From Acidobacteriota bacterium (GTDB lineage Bacteria > Planctomycetota > Phycisphaerae > WQYP01 > JAJZKJ01), in the NCBI GenBank assembly GCA_021804195.1, contig JAJZKJ010000028.1, forward strand, positions 1 through 11,429: a stretch of DNA of 11,429 bases, written 5' to 3'. Position numbers and translations under genes: made by a program. The notes beneath the pieces are model-generated. The model worked only from the letters and a program-made list of their open reading frames with translations, did no database searches and was not told where the DNA came from. Shown piece after piece: positions 5,787 through 11,429 of the stretch (within the stretch, counting starts at the first letter, position 1; each line of letters starts with the position of its first letter).

Positions 5787-7478
5787 TCATTTTTCCTGCA
5801 GCAGCATTTCCGAGAGCGCGGCGCCGGAGGGCACCATGGGAAACACATTGGCCTCGGGCGGACATTCAAAGACGAGCAGGCGGGCCTCATCGGATTCCAT
5901 AAAGCGCTTCAGCACATCGCCCCGCCGGCGCGGCAGTCCATGCGGCGCGGAGGGATCCAGGCCCAGCCGCTCGGCCTCAATGCCGTAGGCGCGGGCAACG
6001 GTGACGAAATCGGGGTTGTCGCTGAGGTCGGTTTCGGCATAGTTGCGGTCGTAAAACAACTGCTGCCACTGCCGCACCATGCCCAGATATTTGTTATCCA
6101 CGACCAAAAGTTTGAGGGGCAGGCCGCAGCGGCGGACGGTGGCCAGCTCCTGAATGTTCATCTGAAAGCCGCCGTCGCCCGAAATGCAGAGCACGCGGCT
6201 GGCGGGGTGGGCCACTTGCACTCCGATGGCGGCGGGCAGGGCAAAGCCCATGGAACCCAAGCCTCCGGAGTTGATAAAGCCGCGCGAGTGCGCGGTGCGG
6301 TAGCGCTGCGCGGCCCACATCTGATGCTGGCCAACGTCAGCCACAACATGGTGCTCGGGCGGCAACAGCGCGTAGAGCTCGTCGAGTAATTGCAGCGCGG
6401 GAACGGCTTTGGCCGAGGCTTCCATCTCGGCCCGCTCGGGGCCGCAGGCCAGTTCGCGCCATTCCGACCAGTCGGGCAAACCAGCCTCATCCAGAACCTG
6501 CAGCCAGCGCGGCAACAGTTCGGCCAGGTCGCCCACAATGGCCAGATGGGCGGGGCGGACGCGGTCGAGCTGCGCGGCGTCAATTTCAAAATGCACGATG
6601 CGGGCCGCGGGCGCGAAACGTTCGGGATCGCCGGTCACCCGGTCATCCAGGCGCGCGCCCAGCACCAGCAACAGATCGGTTTCGTGCAGGGCGGTGTTGG
6701 CGGCGCGCGTGCCGTGCATGCCGACCATGCCCAGGTTATAGGCCGCATCGGGAGGAATGGCGCCCAGGCCGTGCACGGTCATGCCGGCCGGCATTTGCAG
6801 CTTGTCGAGCAGGCGGCGCGCCGCGGCTTCGGCGCCGGCCAGCTTGACGCCGGCGCCGACCAGCACGACCGGCTTTTTGGCCTCGCGCAGGAGCGCGGCC
6901 AGGGCCACGGCGGGAAATGCCGCGGCGGCGGGCGAGGGCCGCATCACAAACTGATCGGGGGTGGGCGGCTCGGCCGTCGTGATGGCTTTCAGAATATCAA
7001 CGGGAATATCCACCAGCACCGGGCCGGGGCGCCCGGACTGGGCCATTTCAAAGGCCCGCCGCATGACCGAGGGAATTTCCTCAACCCGCCGCACCAGGCA
7101 GCTCCATTTGGTGAGCGGCAGGGTCATGCCGAAGACATCAATTTCCTGAAAGGCATCGGTGCCGATGAGATTGCTGCGCACCTGGCCGGTGATGCAGACC
7201 AAAGGCACGGAATCCATTTTGGCGTCGGCGATGCCGGTGACCAGGTTGGTGGCGCCGGGACCGCTGGTGGCGATGGCCACGCCGGCGCGGCCCGAGGCGC
7301 GGGCCCAGCCCTCGGCGGCAAATACCGCGCCCTGCTCATGCCGGGTGAGAATATGCCGCACGCCGCTGCCTTCGAGAGCATCGTAGAGCGGAATCACCGC
7401 GCCGCCGGGATAGCCGAAAACGGTATCCACACCCGCGGCTCGCACCGAAGCCCAGACCAGATCGGCACCTTTCGCCAT
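5787..7478 (-). CDS. ilvB: Acetolactate synthase, catalytic (large) subunit
   Basis: A 563-residue thiamine-diphosphate enzyme that joins two pyruvates to acetolactate, or pyruvate and 2-ketobutyrate to acetohydroxybutyrate: the first common step of valine, leucine and isoleucine synthesis. Visible landmarks are FGYPGGAVIPLYDAL (21-35), the catalytic Glu48 in RHEQGA, ATSGPGATNLVTGI (70-83), LGARLDDRVTG (273-283) and QHQMWAAQ (384-391). The ThDP/Mg motif starts at GDGGFQMN (434-441) and ends at DN (461-462). It closes with NVFPMVPSGAALSEM, typical of biosynthetic anabolic enzymes. ATG 7478 has AAGGAG six nt upstream. It lies 40 bp after ilvC and before the ACT subunit, so the three should form one operon. 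Confidence 0.96.
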   Translation of the reverse strand: MAKGADLVWASVRAAGVDTVFGYPGGAVIPLYDALEGSGVRHILTRHEQGAVFAAEGWARASGRAGVAIATSGPGATNLVTGIADAKMDSVPLVCITGQVRSNLIGTDAFQEIDVFGMTLPLTKWSCLVRRVEEIPSVMRRAFEMAQSGRPGPVLVDIPVDILKAITTAEPPTPDQFVMRPSPAAAAFPAVALAALLREAKKPVVLVGAGVKLAGAEAAARRLLDKLQMPAGMTVHGLGAIPPDAAYNLGMVGMHGTRAANTALHETDLLLVLGARLDDRVTGDPERFAPAARIVHFEIDAAQLDRVRPAHLAIVGDLAELLPRWLQVLDEAGLPDWSEWRELACGPERAEMEASAKAVPALQLLDELYALLPPEHHVVADVGQHQMWAAQRYRTAHSRGFINSGGLGSMGFALPAAIGVQVAHPASRVLCISGDGGFQMNIQELATVRRCGLPLKLLVVDNKYLGMVRQWQQLFYDRNYAETDLSDNPDFVTVARAYGIEAERLGLDPSAPHGLPRRRGDVLKRFMESDEARLLVFECPPEANVFPMVPSGAALSEMLLQEK

Positions 7479-7518
7479 GGTTTGCTCCTTAAGACAGTCC
7501 GGCTCTCGCCCCGCCGGG

Positions 7519-8538
7519 TTATTGCGCGGCTTTGGCCGCCGGTTTTTTATGCAGCCAGGCCATCATGCCGCGGAGCCGTTCACCGACCTGCTCGATGAGT
7601 TCGCCCCGGGCGCCGGCGCGCAGGCGATTGAACTGCACGCAGCCGTTCTGGTTTTCGGCGATAAATTCGCGGGCAAAGCTGCCATCCTGAATCTGCGTCA
7701 GCACCTGCTTCATGGCCGCGCGCGAGGCTTCGCCCACCACGCGCGGACCGCGCGTGAGGTCGCCATACTCGGCGGTATTGGAGATCGAGTGCCGCATGCG
7801 GGCCAGGCCGCCTTCGTAGATGAGATCCACGATCAGCTTCATCTCGTGGCAGCACTCGAAGTAAGCGATTTCAGGCTGGTAGCCGGCGGCGACGAGGGTA
7901 TTGAAACCGTCTTGAATCAGCGCGCTCAGGCCGCCGCAGAGCACCGCCTGCTCGCCGAACAGATCGGTTTCGGTTTCTTCCTTAAAGGTGGTTTCGAGCA
8001 CCCCGGCCCGGGTCGAGCCGATGCCGGCGGCAAAGGCCAGGCCGCGCTCGCGGGCATGGCCGCTGGCATCCTGATGCACCGCCAGCAGCGCCGGCACGCC
8101 GTTGCCCTCGGCATAGACGCGGCGCAGCAGATGGCCGGGGCTTTTGGGCGCGATCATCACCACGTCCACATCGGAAGGCGGCACGATGGTCTTGAAATGC
8201 ACGCTGAAGCCGTGCGACACACCCAGCACCTTGCCCCGGGTCAGGTGCGGCTGAATCGCCGCCTGATAGACGGCGGCATGGGTTTCATCGGGCAGCAGGA
8301 TGTGAATCCAGTCCGCGCGCCGGGAGGCTTCGGCCACGGGAAGAACCTCAAAGCCATCCGCCTTGGCCTGCTGCGCAGACTTGCGTCCAGGCTCAAGACC
8401 GATGAGGACTTTATGGCCGCTGTCGCGCAGGTTTTGCGCCTGGGCATGGCCCTGGCTGCCATAGCCGACGACCGCAATGGTCATGGCGGCAATGGCCTGG
8501 GGATTGGCGTCGGAGTGGTAGAAAATCTTGGCGCTCAC
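7519..8538 (-). CDS. ilvC: Ketol-acid reductoisomerase (class I)
   Basis: A 339-residue enzyme that isomerises and reduces acetolactate or acetohydroxybutyrate, the second step of branched-chain amino-acid synthesis. The N-terminal Rossmann domain has [15 protein letters not shown] (23-37). The catalytic set is complete: SHG (His109), PKSPG (Lys132), Asp192 and Glu196 in TDLFGEQ, Glu228, Glu232 and Ser253. Length fits the short class I enzymes. The coenzyme loop reads GLEPGRKS (47-54), where most relatives have Arg and Ser at the positions of Glu49 and Arg52. The start is GTG 8538 with AGGAG 10 nt upstream; no ATG is available in the right place. It is the first gene of the operon, under the promoter at 8610-8639. 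Confidence 0.96.
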   Translation of the reverse strand: MSAKIFYHSDANPQAIAAMTIAVVGYGSQGHAQAQNLRDSGHKVLIGLEPGRKSAQQAKADGFEVLPVAEASRRADWIHILLPDETHAAVYQAAIQPHLTRGKVLGVSHGFSVHFKTIVPPSDVDVVMIAPKSPGHLLRRVYAEGNGVPALLAVHQDASGHARERGLAFAAGIGSTRAGVLETTFKEETETDLFGEQAVLCGGLSALIQDGFNTLVAAGYQPEIAYFECCHEMKLIVDLIYEGGLARMRHSISNTAEYGDLTRGPRVVGEASRAAMKQVLTQIQDGSFAREFIAENQNGCVQFNRLRAGARGELIEQVGERLRGMMAWLHKKPAAKAAQ

Positions 8539-8585
8539 CGATGGAATTCTCCTGATGGGATACGAGCGGGCCGGAGCCAGCTTCG

Positions 8586-8605
8586 CTTACCGACCGGACG
8601 GTAAG
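8586..8605 (-). promoter_or_regulatory. 20-bp palindrome at the predicted ilvC transcription start (candidate operator)
   Basis: CTTACCGACCGGACGGTAAG is symmetric except for the A/A pair flanking the central CCGG. It begins at the predicted +1 of the ilv promoter, where a bound repressor would block initiation. The form resembles sites of TetR-type repressors. It could instead act as a 5' RNA hairpin protecting the transcript. The binding protein is unknown. Confidence 0.55.
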
Positions 8606-8609
8606 TAAT

Positions 8610-8639
8610 AGATTACGCAGTCTGGCCGGCGATTGTCAA
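8610..8639 (-). promoter_or_regulatory. Sigma-70-type promoter of the ilvC-ilvB-ilvM operon
   Basis: On the minus strand a perfect -35 TTGACA (8639-8634) is followed after 18 bp by TAATCT (8615-8610). Predicted start of transcription is near 8603, giving a leader of about 65 nt before the ilvC GTG. The -35 is ideal and the -10 is modest. No leader peptide rich in Leu, Ile or Val is visible in that short leader. Confidence 0.65.
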
Positions 8640-8754
8640 GCCCGGCGGAGGCATGATCGGGGGATTTGCTAAAATTGACCTGGCCGGTTGCGGCAAAGGG
8701 GCAAAAGTTGCGCATCCACCTTATAGATAACGGTTGAAACCAACCTTCACCCGA

Positions 8755-8777
8755 GCTTTCAGGCTGAGTCCTGAAGC
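8755..8777 (+). repeat. Inverted repeat upstream of the second rhomboid gene
   Basis: TTCAGG (8758-8763) and CCTGAA (8770-8775) pair around a 6-nt loop, extended by GC on both sides with one bulged T. It lies 18 nt before the rhomboid ATG, where a transcript hairpin could affect translation. A smaller repeat (GGTTG/CAACC, 8732-8745) precedes it. No strong + strand promoter is visible between ilvC and this gene. Confidence 0.4.
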
Positions 8778-8794
8778 CGCGCCACGCTGGATTC

Positions 8795-9715
8795 ATGGAA
8801 TTATTAACTCCCAAAATGCGATTTCGGCTGAACCGGCTGCAACGGCGCTGGGAAGAATGGAAAGCCTCGCTGCGCCGCACCGGACAGGAAGTATTGACCG
8901 AACAGAAAATGTGCCCCGCCTGCCGCGCCCTGGTGCCGCGCAACTCTCGCCGCTGCCCGTTTTGCGGCGAATCGCAGCACCGGGTGAGCCCAAACGCATT
9001 GGGGCGGGTTTTGCCGCCGGACGTGCCGCTGACCCATTTGCTGATCGGCGTCAATTTCCTGGTCTTTATTGTCGAGTGCCTGCTGAACCGCAGCGTGCCG
9101 ATCGGGCTGATCGGCCCCGGCATGAAAGGGTGGGTATTGCTGCGCCTGGGCATGAGCGTGCCCATGGCGTATTTAACCCATCCGAGCCCGGTGCAAGGCC
9201 AGTACTGGCGCTGGGTGACGGCGCTGTTTTTGCATGACGGCATTCTGCACATCGGCTTCAACATGTGGGTGCTGGCCGATGTGGGGCCTCTGGTCGAGGG
9301 CTTGTACGGGCGGGGCAAATTTCTGGCGCTGTATCTGGCGGCCGGGATCATCGGCAATGCCTTCGCCGGTATTTTCAGCTCGGCCTCGGTCGTGGGAGCG
9401 TCGGGCGCGATCATGGGTCTGATCGGGGTGCTGATCGCCTATGGCGTGCGCCATAAAACCGCCATGGCGCAGCACATGCGCGCGCAGGCCATACGCTTTG
9501 CCGTCTATGTGCTGATCATGGGCCTGCTGCCCGGCATTTCCGACGCGGCCCATATCGGCGGCATCGGCGGTGGTTTTCTGCTGGCGCTGATGATCGGTGA
9601 CGATCCGCCCTTAACCGAGACCCAGATCCGATTCTGGCGCGCGGCGCAGTGGGCGGTGGCTGGGGTGGTGCTGGCGTCATTTATCCTGATGGCCCGCACT
9701 CATGTCAGCATGTGA
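8795..9715 (+). CDS. Rhomboid-family intramembrane protease with N-terminal zinc ribbon
   Basis: A 306-residue protein in two parts. The cytoplasmic N-terminus has a basic amphipathic stretch followed by two CPxC knuckles, MCPACRALVP (Cys40, Cys43) and RRCPFCGE (Cys54, Cys57), a four-cysteine zinc ribbon. The membrane part carries the rhomboid signature: HIGFN (His152, Asn156), GASGAIMG (Ser203, nucleophile) and DAAHIGGIGGG (His253, base). A seventh helix (about 284-302) follows, so the topology differs from the six-helix rhomboid at 2636-3385. It should cleave membrane proteins; the ribbon may recruit substrate or partner. ATG 8795 lacks a clear ribosome-binding site; ATG 8816 is an alternative that keeps both knuckles. 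It is divergent from ilvC and ends in an intrinsic terminator. Confidence 0.92.
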   Translation: MELLTPKMRFRLNRLQRRWEEWKASLRRTGQEVLTEQKMCPACRALVPRNSRRCPFCGESQHRVSPNALGRVLPPDVPLTHLLIGVNFLVFIVECLLNRSVPIGLIGPGMKGWVLLRLGMSVPMAYLTHPSPVQGQYWRWVTALFLHDGILHIGFNMWVLADVGPLVEGLYGRGKFLALYLAAGIIGNAFAGIFSSASVVGASGAIMGLIGVLIAYGVRHKTAMAQHMRAQAIRFAVYVLIMGLLPGISDAAHIGGIGGGFLLALMIGDDPPLTETQIRFWRAAQWAVAGVVLASFILMARTHVSM

Positions 9716-9718
9716 GAC

Positions 9719-9739
9719 GGCGGCGCTGCCGCCTTTCCT
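9719..9739 (+). terminator. Intrinsic terminator after the zinc-ribbon rhomboid gene
   Basis: GGCGGC (9719-9724) pairs perfectly with GCCGCC (9728-9733) around GCT, followed by TTTCCTTTC. It starts 4 nt after the stop codon. The T-tract is broken by two C, so efficiency may be moderate. On the minus strand no T-run follows, so it does not serve the methyltransferase gene. Confidence 0.7.
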
Positions 9740-9844
9740 TTCAAGCGAAATCATTTCGTAACTTCGCAATTCCGCCCACCGCGCGAAATTGTACTGCTGG
9801 AAAAGCCGCATCCCAACCGTTTCGCACCATTGATCTGACGGGTT

Positions 9845-10856
9845 CTACGCTTTGGCCGCAACGATGGCGGGCGAATGCGAGGCAATGTCCAGCGTTTCGA
9901 TGCGGTCAAAGCCGGCATCACGCAGCCACTGCGAATACTCGGCCAGGGTATAGACGCCGCCGGCATCGGTATTGACCAGCATATTGAGCGCGAACATCAG
10001 CGGAAAAAACGGACCCGTGCGCCCGTCATTGGGAACCATATCGATCACTACGATGCGGCCGCCGGGCGGCGTGCAGCTTGCGAAACAGCGCCCGCGAAGC
10101 CGACTCTCCCTCCGAATGCACAATATTGCCCAGAAGCGCCAGATCGTAGCGCGCCTTGCCGTAAGCGACCTGTTTTAAATCTCCCGGCAAAAAATCATAG
10201 CGGCCGGCGATGCCGTGCTGCTCGAGGAACCGGCGGGTATGATCCAGCACGGCGGGGAAATCCTGCGCCGTCAGGCGCGCTGCCGCGTCCGCCTCGGCCA
10301 CGGCGATGCCCCACACTCCCGAACCGCAGGCGACGTCCAGCACGCGCAATCCGCGGTGCTCGGCGCCGGCGCCCAGCGCCCGCGCCAGCCGCTGCGCCGA
10401 CTCACGGCCGGTGATATGCAGGGTGCGGATCAAAACCGGGAAAAATGCCTCCGCGCGATTCTGCTGGTTGACCTGCGTGAAGGGCTTGCCGGTGCGAACA
10501 CATTCCGCCAACTGGCCCCAGGCGTTCCACAGCGTGTCATTCTCCATGATGGAACCCACATACTCGGGGCTATCGCGCACCAGGTATTGGCGAGAAAATT
10601 TCAGCAGGATGTATTCGCCCTTCTTTTTCTCCAACAACCCCAGGGACGTGAGCGCATCCAGCAGCATGGTCATGCCGCGTTCGGAAGCTCCCGCCGCGCG
10701 CGCGATCGCCGCCGCCGTGCGGTGGCCCGCCGCGATATGCGAAAACACCTGAAGCTGCAGCGCCGCACTCAAGATGCGCGAGGCGGCAAAGGACAAATGC
10801 ATCTGCTGAAAGGCTTGCAGGTCCCATCCGGAATGCATTTTCGATTCAGCCTTCAT
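9845..10856 (-). pseudogene. SAM-dependent O-methyltransferase (winged-helix plus Methyltransf_2 type), frameshifted
   Basis: Two overlapping frames together encode one protein of about 335 residues. The N-terminal part (ATG 10856 to about 10071) has a winged-helix dimerisation domain (about 20-95) and a class I SAM fold with VLDVACGSG (172-180), then LLGNIVHSEGE and LFRKLHA. The second frame resumes at once with PPGGRIVVIDMVPNDGRTGPFF and ends GFDRIETLDIASHSPAIVAAKA at TAG 9847-9845. The break lies in the GC-rich palindromic stretch 10060-10071, just before the conserved PGGR turn. Unshifted, the first frame stops at 10026. The family includes BchU/CrtF-like and polyketide O-methyltransferases; the substrate is unknown. 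ATG 10856 is chosen because AAGGA lies about 9 nt upstream; GTG 10877 is less likely. It may be a true pseudogene or a base-calling error. Confidence 0.8.
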
Positions 10857-10932
10857 ATGAGCTTCCTTCACGGACACAGTAACATGCCGCCCCCCTTGCC
10901 TAACGGCGGCAGCAATTTCAAAAAATCACGGC

Positions 10933-10961
10933 CTGAACGAATGCAGGAGAATTGTAATAAT
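10933..10961 (+). promoter_or_regulatory. Extended -10 promoter of the VOC gene, placing +1 at its ATG
   Basis: TGTAATAAT (10953-10961) fits an extended -10 (TGn plus AATAAT, five of six). A weak -35 CTGAAC (10933-10938) lies 17 bp upstream. Predicted +1 is about 10968, only a couple of bases before the ATG at 10970, so the message would be leaderless or nearly so. Confidence 0.5.
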
Positions 10962-10969
10962 GTAAAGGC

Positions 10970-11429
10970 ATGGCACAAAACCCGCCGCCGGAGTATGCCG
11001 CCGATGCGCGCGTGCGCATTGGGCATGTGCATTTAAAAGTCGCGGATCTGGAGCGCGCAATTGCGTTTTATGGCGGCGTGCTGGGGCTGGAAGTCAAGCA
11101 GAAGATGGGCGGGCAGGCGGCGTTTCTGGCCGCCGGTGACTATCACCACCACATTGGATTGAATACCTGGGAAAGCCGCCATGGCGAGCCGCCGCCGCCC
11201 GGAACCACTGGCCTGTACCATACCGCGATTCTGTACCCCACCCGCGCCGCTCTGGCCGCGGCCCTGCACCGGGTGCTGCAGGCCGGCATCAGCCTTGAGG
11301 GCGCGGCCGATCATGGCGTCAGCGAGGCGATTTATCTGCGCGATCCCGACGGCAATGGAGTCGAGCTGTACTGGGACCGGCCCCGGGAGCAATGGCCGCA
11401 CCGGCCCGATGGCAGCCTGGCCATGTACA
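10970..11429 (+). CDS. VOC-family protein, CatE-like (extradiol dioxygenase/glyoxalase fold), 3'-partial
   Basis: The reading frame is open from ATG 10970 to the window end (153 residues). It shows one vicinal-oxygen-chelate module: IGHVHLKVADLERAIAFYGGVLGLEV (17-42), LYHTAILYPTRAAL (82-95) and DHGVSEAIYLRDPDGNGVELYWD (115-137). Likely metal ligands are His19, His84 and Glu132. The HHHIGLNTW and PPPPGTTGLYHTA segments are typical of the CatE/catechol-2,3-dioxygenase-like group, which often has a second module, probably cut off here. The reaction and substrate are not certain. The ATG has no usable ribosome-binding site: AAAGG is one base away and AGGAG (10945-10949) is 20 nt away with an ATGTAA start-stop between. 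It is divergent from the methyltransferase. Confidence 0.88.
   Translation, partial: MAQNPPPEYAADARVRIGHVHLKVADLERAIAFYGGVLGLEVKQKMGGQAAFLAAGDYHHHIGLNTWESRHGEPPPPGTTGLYHTAILYPTRAALAAALHRVLQAGISLEGAADHGVSEAIYLRDPDGNGVELYWDRPREQWPHRPDGSLAMY

Noticed and set aside
6390..7598. Long + strand open frame (about 400 codons) antisense to ilvB
   Set aside because: Its translation is Gly/Ala/His/Gln-rich and low in complexity, and it mirrors the GC-rich third positions of ilvB. It has no family motif and no ribosome-binding site.
7477..8604. Long + strand open frame antisense to ilvC
   Set aside because: Same antisense artefact of high GC; ilvC has all catalytic residues and its own promoter on the other strand.
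9746..9758. CGAAATCATTTCG palindrome after the second rhomboid
   Set aside because: Short and without a T-tract or nearby promoter; it could be chance in an AT-richer spacer, so it is not annotated as a site.
1..11429. Mobile elements, CRISPR arrays, attachment sites, replication origin
   Set aside because: No transposase, integrase, repeat-spacer array, DnaA-box cluster or terminal repeats were seen on either strand.

Overview
The window is about 11.4 kb of GC-rich bacterial chromosome (roughly 60% G+C by eye). It carries compact housekeeping and accessory genes and no recognisable phage, transposon, CRISPR or RNA-gene content. The gene styles suggest an acidobacterium or a similar soil bacterium. 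These include an HDFNN-type PAS kinase, a Spy/CpxP-like LTxxQ protein, a zinc-ribbon rhomboid, an ilvC-ilvB-ilvM-like order and a CatE-like VOC protein. That assignment is inference from gene style, not from a phylogenetic marker.

Left part (1-3385): the 3' part of a sensor histidine kinase runs on the + strand. Its upstream receiver-domain end is readable only in another frame, so a one-base frameshift is apparent at the window edge. It converges on a minus-strand membrane methyltransferase of the isoprenylcysteine carboxyl methyltransferase (ICMT) type. That gene is divergent from a TlpA-type thioredoxin lipoprotein, which is followed by a six-helix rhomboid protease.

Middle (3386-5403): a tandem 14-bp direct repeat precedes a secreted Spy/CpxP-like LTxxQ protein with a Met/Arg/His-rich tail. 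Between this gene and a hydroxymethylglutaryl-CoA lyase (mvaB) lies the most interesting element. It is a 150-nt leader that can fold as a closed junction with two hairpins and is followed by a perfect 11-bp intrinsic terminator. The 5' strand of the terminator can pair over 9 bp with the 3' strand of the first hairpin. This is the layout expected of a transcription attenuator or riboswitch controlling mvaB, and I cannot assign it to a known class.

Right-centre (5400-8640, minus strand): a branched-chain amino-acid operon is transcribed as ilvC, ilvB, then a small ACT-domain subunit (IlvM-like). A TTGACA/TAATCT promoter drives it, and a near-perfect 20-bp palindrome sits at the predicted +1. 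The operon ends tail-to-tail with mvaB, sharing a TTAA tetranucleotide for both stop codons. Branched-chain amino-acid synthesis and an enzyme of leucine breakdown thus face each other.

Right part (8640-11429): a second rhomboid, with an N-terminal four-cysteine zinc ribbon, runs on the + strand and ends in an intrinsic terminator. Next is a minus-strand SAM-dependent O-methyltransferase broken by a frameshift in a GC-rich palindromic stretch. The window ends inside a VOC/CatE-like dioxygenase whose promoter places its ATG almost at +1, suggesting leaderless translation.
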